A stretch of DNA of 64,000 nucleotides. It comes from Alistipes sp. CAG:831. Its GTDB lineage: Bacteria; Bacteroidota; Bacteroidia; Bacteroidales; UBA932. The translations under genes were made by a program, and so were the position numbers. How positions within the stretch are numbered: the stretch's first letter is position 1; every line of letters begins with the position of its first letter. The DNA lies in the NCBI GenBank assembly GCA_000432775.1, contig HF990395.1, forward strand, positions 17,013 through 81,012, in the 5' to 3' direction. The notes beneath the pieces are model-generated. The model was not told where the DNA came from and did not search any database. It saw only the letters and a program-made list of their open reading frames with translations. Of this stretch, positions 53,106-62,808 are shown one piece after another.

Positions 53106-56100
53106 GTGGCACTGCAGTTTCCGCAGCTGCAGACCCGCATTGCACATAAGGCGGTGACGGCCCTGCAGGAAAAAATCGACGGGAAGATAGAAGTGGACAG
53201 GGTGGCCATCGTATTCGTCAACAAGGTTATGGCTTATGGAATATGCATCACCGGAGAGCAGGGGGACACCCTGGCCTCCGTCGAGAAACTCTCGGTCTCT
53301 ATCTCCCCCTCCGATCTGCTGCGCGGCCGTATCCACATCAACCGTCTTTTCCTGCAGAACGGATGTTTCAATCTCATTAAAGAGGGACCCGGCAAGTATA
53401 ACAACATCAACCGCATATTCAGGACCGCTCCTAAGCCGGACTCTCTTAAAAAACCCTTCATCATGCCTGACATGACCGCGGACGAAATCACACTCCGCAA
53501 CATGGCGTTTTCCCTGGTCAGTCCTCTGGCTGACACAATTCCTGTGAGGGATGATTGCATGAACTTCAAAAACATGAGACTCAAGGGCATAGATGCACGC
53601 ATCAATCGCGTGAAAATAGAGGACAATACTGTTTCATGCAGAATCAGGGACCTGGGATGCTACGACCGGTGCGGCTATCAGCTGCAGTCTCTCAGCGGCT
53701 CATTCTCCCTGGACTCGGCCGAGTCCAGGCTGGACAACCTGCACCTGATAGACTCATGGTCGGAGATCAATGCCGAGTACCTCTCTTTCGGATACACCAG
53801 CGGCAAGGACCTGAAAGACTTTGTGAATAAAATAGTACTGGGCGCTGACTTCAACCGCAGCACCCTGGACTTCAGAAGCATAGGAGTCTTTGCCCCTTCC
53901 CTGAGGGACAATTCCCTGAAAATGAACCTCAAAGGCGGAATAAACGGAACTGTCAGCGACCTGAGGACATACGACCTGCAGATTACCTCCGGCCCCGATA
54001 CAGAACTGCATCTCAGCGCCGCACTTACAGGACTGCCCGATATCATGGACACGTACTTCAACGTGACAATCAAGAACATCACCTCATCCCCACAGAGTAT
54101 ATCGGATATAATATCGGACTTCAGCGGCAAGCCCAACGGCATAGCTTCGGTCATACCGGACACCAGAATCTCCCTGAACGGCATCGCGTACGGAACGATA
54201 GACAGCCTGTACGGCATAGGAGCCCTCTCGTCGGAAGCAGGAAAAGTCGGCTTTGAAGCCTGCGTCCGGAAGGACAATTCCGGAAACAGCATTCAAAGCA
54301 GCCTGTGGGTGGAAAATCTGGATTTAGGACAGTTTCTGCACAGCGGGACTCTGGGACGCACAGGATTCAATTCCAAAATAAACGCGCATCTGCCCCGTAA
54401 AGGCTCCGATAAAGGTATCTCGGCAGAAATACAATCAATGAATATCTCCAGCCTCAACGTCAACGGATATGAATACAGGGATATCGACATCAAAGGCTCT
54501 CTTGCCGACAGCATTGCGGACGTAAGGCTCATCAGTCATGACAGGGCGGTTCCCGCAATGTTCCAGGGCGTGGTGACACTGGACAGAAACATGCATCCAG
54601 GACGTATCCGTGTATTTATGGACGTTCCATACGCGGACCTCATGGCCATGAACCTGGACAAGAAAGGTACTATGGCCACGGCGGGTGTGACAGCAAGCGC
54701 CGACCTGAGACTGACTGACAGAAGCGTCCTGGGAAATATCATGCTGCAAGATATCAGCTACGCAAATACCAACGGACAATACCACATAGACTCCATCTAC
54801 ATCCGTTCCGCACTTTCAGAGAAACGTCACACAGTGACTCTGCAGTCTCCGATTCTCCAGGCGGGCTATACCAGTACAGATTCCCCTGCCAGACTGGTCG
54901 AAAGGCTTAAACTGGCCATGAAAACCACATCCACTGAAAGACTTCTGGATATAGATACCTCCAGGACATCGGGGAATAACGGCTACTACAACTTCCATCT
55001 GCGCACCTTCGACATGTCACAGATATGCGACATCATCATGCCTGGACTTTATATCGCCGACAGCACTACCATAGACATAAGCCTGGATGAAAACAACATC
55101 CTGAAGGCGGGACTGCAGTCATCGTCAATCGCCTTCCGTAACAAGAAAGGAAACGGATACACATTCGACGGCCTGGCAGTGGATGCCGACAACTACAGCG
55201 ACAATGTCAGGGCCGCACTGGCAGTGGGCAGCATCCGCTCGGGAGGGATGACTGTCGATAACACCCTGCTGTCTCTTGCCGGCCACGAGGACAACCTGCG
55301 CCTGAGGCTGACATACAACAATGCGGACACTACCTGGCTGAATTTTTCCGCCATGATTGATGCGTGGAAGGACCGGAACGGCAAGCTCTTGGCGGATATA
55401 TCAATAGACAGTTCCGGATTCAATATCAGGAATCATATCTGGGAACTTTCCCCGGCAGAACTGAGCATCCGGCCCAGGGAATATACTGTCAACGGTCTGG
55501 GGCTCTATTGCGGAGACGACTCCCTGTACATTTCAGGAGCAATTTCCGAAAACCCTGAAAGCATCCTGTCCCTAAGTCTTGCCAATTTCGACCTGGACCT
55601 GCTCAACTCCTTTACGGGGAACTCACTGGACTTGCAGGGAAAACTGTCCGGTAAAGTCGATATCGACAACCTATTCTCGAATATGGGTGCGACCATGGAA
55701 CTTACCGGAGACAGCCTGAGCCTACGGGGAGAGAAACTTGGAAGGCTGTCAGTCCTCAGCCGCAGGGATTTGGCCCGTGACAGATTCAACCTACTGACCA
55801 ACAACTATATAGAAGACCTCAACCCTATCAATATAAGCGGATACTTCATTCCGGGACGCAATTATCTGGATCTGGACGTGACTCTAAATCAGATGGGTAT
55901 GCGCGCACTGTCCCCATTCCTCTCCGATTTCGTTTCCGTTACGGGAGGCCGGCTCAGCGGCGAGATAGATGTCACTGGCCAGCCCGACAGACTGATGCTG
56001 TCCAGCAGCAACAGCCGTATAGACTCTCTGGCCATCACGCCGGTATTCACCAAAGTTCCCTACATCATTAACGGTCCGATAACCTTAAGCAACAGGAGCA

Positions 56101-57665
56101 TCGACCTGGACAGCCTGACAATAGCCGACCCTGCCGGTTCGACAGCCCTGCTTTCAGGCAGTCTTAGCCATGACTTCTTCAAGAACATCTACCTGGATGC
56201 CAATATGACATTTGCCGACTTCCAGGTACTCAATACCCAGGAAAGGGACAATGAGAAATTCTACGGAAATGCCTCTGCTTCCGGGACAGTAACCCTGTCC
56301 GGATTTACGGACAACCTCCTGGTAGACGCACAGGTATCCACCGCAGGCAACTCCTCCCTTCACGTTCCTCTGTCCTCCTCGTCATCAGCCACTACCTCCG
56401 ACCTTATTTCCTACACAGACTTCCGGATACCGGCAGACAGTATCTCCAAGGTTGCAACAGAGTCAGACGACACCAAGAGCAAGTCCGGCAAGGGCAATAT
56501 TGAGATCAGGGCTGCAGCTACCGTAACCCAGGGTACGGAACTTCTGGTAGAGATGGACAAACAGCTCGGAGAAGTACTGCGCTGCACGGGTAACGGTAAC
56601 TTGAACCTTACCCTCAATCCGTCCCGCAATCTCTTCGATATCCGCGGAGACTACACCATATCGGAAGGAAGCTATCATTTCGTACTGTCGATTCAGTCCA
56701 GGGACTTCATCATCGACGAAGGCGGCACCATAGCGTTCAACGGAGATTTCCGCAACACCAACCTCAACGTGGGCGCGACCTACAGGACCAAAGCCTCCAT
56801 CTCCACCCTCATCGCCGACACCACATCCGTCGGCAACAGGCGCAACGTAGACTGCGGCATCCACCTCCAGGGTCCGCTGTCCAACCCCGAGCTGTCCTTT
56901 ACCATAGACATACCTGACCTGGACCCCATCACGAAGGGACAGGTGGAAAGTGCCCTGAGCACTCCTGACAAGATTCAGAAGCAGTTCATGGCCCTGCTCA
57001 TCTCAGGGAGTTTCGTACCTGACGAGCAGTCGGGTATCATAAACAACTCCACGATTCTATACTCCAACGCCAGCGAGATACTGTCCAATCAGTTCAACAA
57101 CATATTCAGACAGCTGGACATACCGCTGGACCTGGGACTTAACTACCAGCCCGGGGGCTCCGGGGGAAGCTGGGGTATGTTCGACGTGGCCGTATCCTAT
57201 CAGGCCTTCAACAACCGACTGGTCATCAACGGAAATGTCGGAAATGACGAAACTTCCTCCAACTGGGCCGGGGACTTCGACGCAGAGATTAAGGTGGACC
57301 GTCAGGGCAAACTCCGCGTCACTCTCTTCACCAGGTCAGCGGACAGCTATTCCAATTATCTGGACAATACCCAGCGAAGCGGTCTCGGAATCACGTATCA
57401 GGACGAATTCGACACGTTCGGGGATTTCTGGCGGAATATTTTCATGAGCCGGAAACGCAGGGAGCAGTACGAGCTGGAGATACTCCGGGAAGCGGAGGAA
57501 GAACTTGAGAGGGAGGCGGCCGAGGCGAATATTGTCAAGGAAGAAGTGCTCAAGCCTAAGGAGAATCCCATGAATTTCCTGGAAGAGACCGGCTCCGTGG
57601 AATACCAGGAACAGGGTTCCGTCTACTACTACAAGGAAGAAGAAGAGAACGTCAAGGCAGAATGA
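53106..57665 (+). CDS. tamB: TamB/AsmA-like translocation and assembly module protein
   Basis: At least 1519 residues of a TamB-family protein, which spans the periplasm as a long beta-taco groove and carries lipids and/or helps assemble outer-membrane proteins. The C-terminal TamB domain (about 1130-1450) has LDPITKGQVESALSTPDKIQ, DLGLNYQPGGSGGSWGMFDV and GLGITYQDEFDTFGDF; a charged E-rich tail follows. The first usable start codon is GTG at 53106. The frame stays open upstream to 52992 and encodes a basic segment plus a membrane helix (RTFRKILTGLLILICITPVA), the normal N-terminus of the family. The real start probably lies at about 53025 with a non-standard codon. It overlaps mtaB tail to tail by 14 bases. 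Confidence 0.85.
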   Translation: MALQFPQLQTRIAHKAVTALQEKIDGKIEVDRVAIVFVNKVMAYGICITGEQGDTLASVEKLSVSISPSDLLRGRIHINRLFLQNGCFNLIKEGPGKYNNINRIFRTAPKPDSLKKPFIMPDMTADEITLRNMAFSLVSPLADTIPVRDDCMNFKNMRLKGIDARINRVKIEDNTVSCRIRDLGCYDRCGYQLQSLSGSFSLDSAESRLDNLHLIDSWSEINAEYLSFGYTSGKDLKDFVNKIVLGADFNRSTLDFRSIGVFAPSLRDNSLKMNLKGGINGTVSDLRTYDLQITSGPDTELHLSAALTGLPDIMDTYFNVTIKNITSSPQSISDIISDFSGKPNGIASVIPDTRISLNGIAYGTIDSLYGIGALSSEAGKVGFEACVRKDNSGNSIQSSLWVENLDLGQFLHSGTLGRTGFNSKINAHLPRKGSDKGISAEIQSMNISSLNVNGYEYRDIDIKGSLADSIADVRLISHDRAVPAMFQGVVTLDRNMHPGRIRVFMDVPYADLMAMNLDKKGTMATAGVTASADLRLTDRSVLGNIMLQDISYANTNGQYHIDSIYIRSALSEKRHTVTLQSPILQAGYTSTDSPARLVERLKLAMKTTSTERLLDIDTSRTSGNNGYYNFHLRTFDMSQICDIIMPGLYIADSTTIDISLDENNILKAGLQSSSIAFRNKKGNGYTFDGLAVDADNYSDNVRAALAVGSIRSGGMTVDNTLLSLAGHEDNLRLRLTYNNADTTWLNFSAMIDAWKDRNGKLLADISIDSSGFNIRNHIWELSPAELSIRPREYTVNGLGLYCGDDSLYISGAISENPESILSLSLANFDLDLLNSFTGNSLDLQGKLSGKVDIDNLFSNMGATMELTGDSLSLRGEKLGRLSVLSRRDLARDRFNLLTNNYIEDLNPINISGYFIPGRNYLDLDVTLNQMGMRALSPFLSDFVSVTGGRLSGEIDVTGQPDRLMLSSSNSRIDSLAITPVFTKVPYIINGPITLSNRSIDLDSLTIADPAGSTALLSGSLSHDFFKNIYLDANMTFADFQVLNTQERDNEKFYGNASASGTVTLSGFTDNLLVDAQVSTAGNSSLHVPLSSSSSATTSDLISYTDFRIPADSISKVATESDDTKSKSGKGNIEIRAAATVTQGTELLVEMDKQLGEVLRCTGNGNLNLTLNPSRNLFDIRGDYTISEGSYHFVLSIQSRDFIIDEGGTIAFNGDFRNTNLNVGATYRTKASISTLIADTTSVGNRRNVDCGIHLQGPLSNPELSFTIDIPDLDPITKGQVESALSTPDKIQKQFMALLISGSFVPDEQSGIINNSTILYSNASEILSNQFNNIFRQLDIPLDLGLNYQPGGSGGSWGMFDVAVSYQAFNNRLVINGNVGNDETSSNWAGDFDAEIKVDRQGKLRVTLFTRSADSYSNYLDNTQRSGLGITYQDEFDTFGDFWRNIFMSRKRREQYELEILREAEEELEREAAEANIVKEEVLKPKENPMNFLEETGSVEYQEQGSVYYYKEEEENVKAE

Positions 57666-58914
57666 CCTTGACAACCTTGCCTATAAGTTCCCTGTCATAG
57701 GGCCGCTCGACTCTTATGTAATTGCGCGTATAGCCTGCCATCATACCGTTCCCGGACTTGCCCTCGAAGAGCACCTCCTCTTCCCTGCCGCTGTTCATGG
57801 CACAGAACTCCCCGTGCAGACGTCCGCACATCTCCTCCAGAATCTCTACCCTGGCTGTCTTCACGCTCTCCTGCACCTGGTCCGGCATCGCCGCAGCCGG
57901 AGTGCCGGCTCTGCGGGAATATGGAAATACATGGATGTATGCGGGATGTATCTCCTCCAGAAAATCGCAGGTACAGCGGAAGTCATCCTCCGTCTCACCC
58001 GGGAATCCCACGATCACGTCGATGCCGAAAAACACATGATCCATCCTGCTGCGGATAAGCTCTATCTTGCTGCGGAAATCAGCCGTACGGTACCTCCTCC
58101 CCATCCGGCTGAGTATCCGGTCGCAGCCGGACTGCAGAGGGATATGGAAATGCGGGAGAAACTTCGTTCCGGAGGCAATCCATTCCACTATCTCTGGAGT
58201 CAGCAGATTGGGCTCAATGGAGGATATGCGGTAGCGCTCTATGCCGTCCACCTCATTGAGTCCCTGCAGCAAATCCAGGAAGCTCTCTCCAGTCTTGCGT
58301 CCGTAATCCCCGGTGTTGACCCCGGTCAGGACTATCTCCACTATACCGGAAGCGGCTATCTCCCGGGCCTGTTCCAGCAGCATGGCCTTGGGAAGGCTCC
58401 GGCTGCCTCCGCGGGCATACGGTACAGTACAGTAGGAGCATTTGTAGTCGCAGCCGTCCTGAATCTTTAGGAATGCCCGTGTCCTCTCACCGGTCGAATA
58501 AGCGGGGAAAATATTGCGCACCGAATCTATATCGCACAACTCCAGCTTCTGAGGAGCCTGTCCGTGCCCTCCGGCAGCCAGAAGACGCTCCACCTCATCC
58601 GCAACCTGCCCCTTGGCTCCCGCCCCAAGCACTATATCCACCCCTTCCAGGGCCGCTATCTCGTCCCCGCGCAGCTGCGCGTAGCAGCCCACCACGGCGA
58701 TAACCGCTCCGGGTGAACGGCGGTGCAGACGGCGGATAAGATTGCGGTCCTTCTTGTCGCTGTGCTCAGTGACGGAACAGGTATTGATTACATAGATGTC
58801 CGCCTCCTCCGTGGACGGCACCACTTCATAGCCCCTGACGGCAAATTCCCGGGCTATAGTCGAGCTCTCGGCGTAATTGAGCTTGCAGCCGAGAGTATGC
58901 ACGGCGACCCTCAT
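57652..58914 (-). CDS. mtaB: tRNA t6A37 methylthiotransferase
   Basis: A 420-residue radical SAM methylthiotransferase that converts t6A at position 37 of certain tRNAs to ms2t6A. The N-terminal UPF0004 domain has HTLGCKLNYAESS, VINTCSVTEHSDKK and VVGCYAQLRG, supplying three cluster cysteines. The radical SAM motif is CDYKCSYCTVPYARG near 154-168, followed by GVNTGDYG. The C-terminal TRAM-like domain ends GYTRNYIRVERP. The KLNYAES form and length point to MtaB rather than MiaB or RimO. It is last in the rsmI-like/folB/mtaB operon, overlapping folB by ATGA. Confidence 0.92.
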   Translation of the reverse strand: MRVAVHTLGCKLNYAESSTIAREFAVRGYEVVPSTEEADIYVINTCSVTEHSDKKDRNLIRRLHRRSPGAVIAVVGCYAQLRGDEIAALEGVDIVLGAGAKGQVADEVERLLAAGGHGQAPQKLELCDIDSVRNIFPAYSTGERTRAFLKIQDGCDYKCSYCTVPYARGGSRSLPKAMLLEQAREIAASGIVEIVLTGVNTGDYGRKTGESFLDLLQGLNEVDGIERYRISSIEPNLLTPEIVEWIASGTKFLPHFHIPLQSGCDRILSRMGRRYRTADFRSKIELIRSRMDHVFFGIDVIVGFPGETEDDFRCTCDFLEEIHPAYIHVFPYSRRAGTPAAAMPDQVQESVKTARVEILEEMCGRLHGEFCAMNSGREEEVLFEGKSGNGMMAGYTRNYIRVERPYDRELIGKVVKVILP

Positions 58915-59270
58915 ACGTCCTGCAGTTCAAGGGTTACCTTAGACGCACCGACCTCACCTCCGAGCGGGGGATTGAGCTTGGCTATCGAAACCCTGGCCCT
59001 CTCCACTGCCGGGAAGGCCGAGCGGAAACGGCGCAGAATACGTCCGGCCACGTGTTCCAGAAGGTTGGAAGACACTGCCATCTCCTCCTTTACGATGTCA
59101 TAGATAAGCTGATAGTTGAGTGTATCCTCGAGAGCATCACTCTCAGACGCCGCACGGGTGTCGGCCCAGGCCTCGAAGTCCACGACAAAATGATTGCCGA
59201 TGACCTTCTCCTCGTGGAAACAGCCGTGATGGGCGAAAAAGCGCATGCCGCAAAGTTCTATTTTTCCCAT
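58911..59270 (-). CDS. folB: Dihydroneopterin aldolase
   Basis: A 119-residue FolB that cleaves 7,8-dihydroneopterin to 6-hydroxymethyl-dihydropterin and glycolaldehyde in folate synthesis. Motifs are GMRFFAHHGCFHEEKVIGN at residues 8-26 (with the family's conserved glutamate), DTLNYQLIYDIV near 49 and LEHVAGRIL near 71 (conserved E for substrate binding). VSIAKLNPPLGGE near 95 carries the catalytic lysine. Length is typical. It starts 6 bases after the rsmI-like gene and is coupled to mtaB by ATGA. Confidence 0.93.
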   Translation of the reverse strand: MGKIELCGMRFFAHHGCFHEEKVIGNHFVVDFEAWADTRAASESDALEDTLNYQLIYDIVKEEMAVSSNLLEHVAGRILRRFRSAFPAVERARVSIAKLNPPLGGEVGASKVTLELQDV

Positions 59271-59276
59271 ATTGAA

Positions 59277-59981
59277 TCAGGCTAGAATTAGAAATACCGC
59301 CGGCCGTTTGGAAATAACCAGGCCTTCCCTGCGCCACTGGGCGACAGTGCGGGTCCGTATCATCTGGTCCGGAAGGGTGATGCCGGCGGCAACGCATACC
59401 CTCGTGGACGGATCGCAGACTGAGAGGATGTCCTGGAAGAGGGCATCGCTCCGGTAAGGGGTCTCGATGAGAATCTGGGTCTCCGAGTTCCGGCGGGAAC
59501 GGGCCTCCAGTTCCTTGAGCCTCCTGCGGCGGGCATCGGTCTTGGCAGGTATATAACCGGCGAAGGCGAAGCACTGCCCGTTCATCCCGGAAGCCATCAG
59601 GGCCATCATCAGGGACGACGGGCCTGAAAAGGGGACCACCTCCACCCCGGCTTTGTGCGCCAGGGCCACGAGGGCCGCCCCGGGATCGGCCACTGCGGGC
59701 AGACCGGCTTCCGATATCAGGGCCATATCCTCCCCTTCCGCGAAGACCGCTGCGATCTGCTCTATGTCCTCCGGAGAGGAATGCTCGTTGATCTCATGGA
59801 ACGTGAGAGAGTCTATCCTGCCCTTGAAACCGATGCGGGACAGATACCTGCGGGCCGTGCGTACATCCTCCACCGCAAAGCGGGTAACATGGGCTATCTG
59901 CCCGAATACATACGGAGGAATGACCTCCTCGGGAGGATTGTCCCCGAGGGGAGCCGGTACGAGATAAAGTCTGCAATTCAT
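59277..59981 (-). CDS. RsmI-like SAM-dependent methyltransferase
   Basis: A 234-residue tetrapyrrole-methylase-fold protein related to RsmI, which 2'-O-methylates C1402 of 16S rRNA. It starts MNCRLYLVPAPLGDN, a variant of the RsmI opening LYLVPTPIGN. It has SEAGLPAVADPGAALVALAHKAG near 95-115, PFSGPSSLMMALMASGMNGQ and the FAFAGYIPAK segment. It is shorter than E. coli RsmI and may be the Bacteroidota side branch with an unproven target. The ATG at 59981 is chosen since the longer frame begins upstream of the predicted -7 element. Confidence 0.8.
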   Translation of the reverse strand: MNCRLYLVPAPLGDNPPEEVIPPYVFGQIAHVTRFAVEDVRTARRYLSRIGFKGRIDSLTFHEINEHSSPEDIEQIAAVFAEGEDMALISEAGLPAVADPGAALVALAHKAGVEVVPFSGPSSLMMALMASGMNGQCFAFAGYIPAKTDARRRRLKELEARSRRNSETQILIETPYRSDALFQDILSVCDPSTRVCVAAGITLPDQMIRTRTVAQWRREGLVISKRPAVFLILA

Positions 59982-59986
59982 AAATA

Positions 59987-60014
59987 CAAAATTATACAAA
60001 TTTCCCTATCTTTG
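59987..60014. promoter_or_regulatory. Divergent promoters rsmI-like operon / MBL hydrolase
   Basis: TAATTTTG on the minus strand (59994-59987) is 5 bases before the rsmI-like ATG. TATCTTTG on the plus strand (60007-60014) is 6 bases before the MBL-fold ATG. Both predict very short or absent leaders. Confidence 0.5.
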
Positions 60015-60020
60015 GGGCCG

Positions 60021-60800
60021 ATGAGCGCTAAAGTCCACAACAAAATAGAATTTCTGGGGACAGGCACCTCCCAGGGCATGCCCATCATCGGCTGCTCCTG
60101 CCCTGTCTGCCGCTCGGACGATTTCCACGACAAACGGCTGAGAACCTCCGCCTACATCGAATACGAAGGGCTCAGGCTGGTTGTGGACGCAGGTCCGGAC
60201 TTCCGGCAGCAGATACTGCGCAGCGGCATCCGGGAGCTGGACGCCGTACTCCTCACCCACATGCACAAGGACCATACCGGGGGGCTGGACGATGTAAGAG
60301 CCTTCAACTACTTCATGCAACGTGCATTTCCCATCTACGCAGAGCCTATGGTACAGGACTCCCTCAAGCGGGAGTACGCCTATGCCTTCGGAGACCACCG
60401 CTATCCCGGAGTTCCGGACTTCGTCCTGCACACCATAGGAGAAGAGCCATTCTGCATCGACGGAGTGGAGATAATCCCCGTGCGTGCGATGCACTACAAG
60501 CTGCCCATCCTGGGATTCCGTTTCGGACGCCTGGGCTATCTGACTGACGCCAACTACATCTCCGAAGAGTCCATAGAGCGTTTCCGTGGGGTGGACATCT
60601 TCGTCGTCAGCTGCATCCGCAGGACTCCGCACATCTCCCATTTTTCCCTGGACGAAGCCATAGAAGTCTGCCGCAAGGTGGGTGCCCGGCACTGCTTCCT
60701 GACCCATCTCTCCCACCAGCTGGAAAAGTACGAGGACCTCTGCAAAACCCTGCCTGAGGGCATTGAGCCTGCATACGACGGTCTATCCCTGACATTTTAA
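60021..60800 (+). CDS. Metallo-beta-lactamase-fold hydrolase (PhnP-like)
   Basis: A 259-residue MBL-fold protein. GTGTSQGMPIIGCSCPVCRS at residues 13-32 includes two cysteines typical of PhnP-like phosphodiesterases. The metal motif is LTHMHKDHTGGLDD near 79-92; LTDANYIS near 179 and CFLTHLSHQLEKY near 235 supply further ligands. It probably cleaves a cyclic or linear phosphodiester, possibly nucleotide-derived. The ATG at 60021 is chosen because the family's conserved start follows directly. The open frame upstream overlaps the rsmI-like gene in antisense and is not conserved. Confidence 0.87.
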   Translation: MSAKVHNKIEFLGTGTSQGMPIIGCSCPVCRSDDFHDKRLRTSAYIEYEGLRLVVDAGPDFRQQILRSGIRELDAVLLTHMHKDHTGGLDDVRAFNYFMQRAFPIYAEPMVQDSLKREYAYAFGDHRYPGVPDFVLHTIGEEPFCIDGVEIIPVRAMHYKLPILGFRFGRLGYLTDANYISEESIERFRGVDIFVVSCIRRTPHISHFSLDEAIEVCRKVGARHCFLTHLSHQLEKYEDLCKTLPEGIEPAYDGLSLTF

Positions 60801-60822
60801 ATGCTATTTTAGGAGTCCTAAA

Positions 60823-60854
60823 TTTGCTTTTTCCGGTTATTTGTCCTATCTTTA
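60823..60854 (+). promoter_or_regulatory. Promoter of maoC-like gene
   Basis: TTTG (60823-60826), 20 bases, TATCTTTA (60847-60854). This is one mismatch from the TAnnTTTG consensus, 26 bases before the ATG at 60881. Confidence 0.45.
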
Positions 60855-60880
60855 TAGGGCTAATCTAAAATCTTCATGTT

Positions 60881-61300
60881 ATGATCAAGGAACACGACAC
60901 CTATGACTACAACACCGTCTTCACCCAGAAAGACGCCGAGGTCTATGCCAAGCTGACGGATGACTATAATCCCGTACACATAGACCGCGAATACGCCACC
61001 GCGACCGAGTTCGGACGTCCGGTAGCTCAGGGAGTCCTCATCCTGTGCGCGTTTGCCAAGGTATTCGGCACCATGTGGCCGGCCGACAAGCTCGCATACT
61101 TCATCTCTCAGAATGTCACCTACCTCAGACCGGTGTACATCGACGAGCCGTATCACATCAGATTTGAGTGCACCAACGTGGACCACAAGAGGATGATCGG
61201 CACACTCGTCGGCACTATGAGGGACAAGGACGGCAACAGCGTGGTAATCACCGAGGCCCGCATCTTCTCGAAGGAGCACTTCTCCGCTCCTGCCATCTAG
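60881..61300 (+). CDS. MaoC-family (R)-specific enoyl-CoA hydratase
   Basis: A 139-residue single hotdog protein of the MaoC/PhaJ family. The hydratase motif is TDDYNPVHIDREYA near 27-40, with catalytic D and H, then GRPVAQGVLI. It hydrates trans-2-enoyl-CoA to (R)-3-hydroxyacyl-CoA, or the reverse. Combined with the lysine-fermentation genes, a link to crotonyl-CoA metabolism is possible but not shown. It is a single gene with its own promoter and terminator. Confidence 0.87.
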   Translation: MIKEHDTYDYNTVFTQKDAEVYAKLTDDYNPVHIDREYATATEFGRPVAQGVLILCAFAKVFGTMWPADKLAYFISQNVTYLRPVYIDEPYHIRFECTNVDHKRMIGTLVGTMRDKDGNSVVITEARIFSKEHFSAPAI

Positions 61301-61313
61301 ACGACGGGCGACT

Positions 61314-61363
61314 GCAACATAAAAGCCTCCGTACTTTTCATCGTACGGAGGCTTTTATGTTGC
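61314..61363. terminator. Bidirectional terminator, 21-bp perfect hairpin
   Basis: Arms 61314-61334 and 61343-61363 are exact complements (core AAAAGCCTCCGTAC) around an 8-base loop. GCTTTT runs inside the 3' arm on both strands. It sits between the convergent maoC-like and DUF5723 genes and can stop both. Confidence 0.8.
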
Positions 61364-61374
61364 CTGTGCGTCTG

Positions 61375-62796
61375 CTAATACCTTCTGTTGGATCCGCCCA
61401 GAGATATTGTCAGACCGAAATGCGCGTCAAACATCAGTTCTCTGGCAGGAACAGGAATCTTGATGCCCTCAATATTGAAAGCGGTATAATTCAGAGGTGT
61501 GAAATCGCTTCCTACGAACAGTCCCACGCCCCTGGTGGGCACGAATGTTATCAGCCATCCGAAAGTGGAGTGAGTCTTGAGGAGAGAGTAACTCAGAGCT
61601 ATGTCGAAACTGCGTACAGGAGCATAGTTCCAGGCCAGTGTCAGCTCATTCTCGGTGCGGAAACGGCCGAAACGGGCAGAATAGAGCAGACCTACATTCA
61701 TCTTGTCATCCAGGAACGAATAATCCACTCCGGCATACAGGGTCGCCGCCAGAGAACCGTTCTGGCTACCGCTCACTTCCTGCTCGGTAAACGAGGCAAG
61801 CCCCATAAGTTCGTCGGTAACTCCGTTCAGCTGGGAACTGATATCCTCGTCACCGCCTATATTCTCAATACCCTCGTAGCGGACAGAGCCGTCTGCCGAG
61901 AGGATGCGGGACTTATTCTTGCCGTAAGAGATGAAGCCGAGATCAGTAACCGACACGGAGAACCGGAGTCCGTCCACAGGTGTTCCTTCGGAAATGGTAT
62001 ACTCGGCTCCAAGGTCGAAGGCCATTCCGAAACCGCCTACACCCAGTTCGGACGGTTCGAAGCCCAGACCGTTGAGATATCCGTCCTCATCGAAGCTGGG
62101 CACGAGTCCTCCGCCGAGAATGCGGGCAGACCCGAGGGAGTTGACAGTCCATGCATCGGAACTCATGTTCAGGTCCAGCCTGTCCACCTGCATCTGCAGA
62201 TCAGCCACACTGGCCAGCAGTTTCACCTTCGCACCCACGCGCAGTCCCTTGACCAGCTCGTCCAGTCCGCGGGAATAGCCGAGAGACAGGTGCGCATAGG
62301 CCTGAGCCCCTATTCCCAGATTCTCTATCGTATAGCTCTGGGGATTGGTAGTCATGCCGTTCTTCAGGAATCGGAAAAATTCCTTGGGAATGGAGGAATC
62401 CACATTAACATCCATCCCCAGGGATATGGTCCAGAAGGAATCCTTTCCGGTAAACCATCCGGCATCGACAACATTGTATCCGAAGTTGAGATCCAGGGAG
62501 GTATTGTTTCTGAGTCCGGCCAGGAAAGCCTCGGAACTTACTTCCTCATTGAGAAAGAGACCGGTCTTGCCGTTGGACAGGGGATACAGGAAAGTACTGG
62601 GGCCGAAATTGCCGCCCAACTGTATATCGAAACCATTCAGGAAAGGCACTCCCACATAGCCCTGGTCAGGAACGAACGCCGCATTCATGTAATGGTTCTG
62701 AGTCGAGTTGCGTACGAAGTAACTCGTCCTGCTCTGCGCACTGAGCAATATCGCACCGAGAGTCAGAAATGATATGACTGAAAGTATCTTTTTCAT
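61375..62796 (-). CDS. DUF5723 family outer-membrane beta-barrel protein
   Basis: A 473-residue protein with a signal peptide (about 1-20, ending LLSAQ). The body of alternating amphipathic strands matches Bacteroidota DUF5723 proteins: SYFVRNSTQNHYMNAAFVPD at the start, LGYSRGLDELVKGLRVGAKV near 178, and a final barrel strand with HFGLTISLGGS. It is probably an outer-membrane barrel or surface protein; function unknown. It lies 12 bases downstream of the large beta-rich gene, so the two form an operon, and it ends at the bidirectional terminator. Confidence 0.8.
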   Translation of the reverse strand: MKKILSVISFLTLGAILLSAQSRTSYFVRNSTQNHYMNAAFVPDQGYVGVPFLNGFDIQLGGNFGPSTFLYPLSNGKTGLFLNEEVSSEAFLAGLRNNTSLDLNFGYNVVDAGWFTGKDSFWTISLGMDVNVDSSIPKEFFRFLKNGMTTNPQSYTIENLGIGAQAYAHLSLGYSRGLDELVKGLRVGAKVKLLASVADLQMQVDRLDLNMSSDAWTVNSLGSARILGGGLVPSFDEDGYLNGLGFEPSELGVGGFGMAFDLGAEYTISEGTPVDGLRFSVSVTDLGFISYGKNKSRILSADGSVRYEGIENIGGDEDISSQLNGVTDELMGLASFTEQEVSGSQNGSLAATLYAGVDYSFLDDKMNVGLLYSARFGRFRTENELTLAWNYAPVRSFDIALSYSLLKTHSTFGWLITFVPTRGVGLFVGSDFTPLNYTAFNIEGIKIPVPARELMFDAHFGLTISLGGSNRRY

Positions 62797-62808
62797 CGTA
62801 TTCTTGCT

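Noticed and set aside
59655..60020. N-terminal extension of the MBL hydrolase frame
   Set aside because: The extension is antisense to the rsmI-like gene, crosses two promoters and is not part of the family, whose members begin at the ATG at 60021.
61168..62772. 534-codon open frame on the plus strand
   Set aside because: It crosses the maoC-like gene, the terminator hairpin and the DUF5723 gene in antisense, and its translation has no signal, domain or sensible start.
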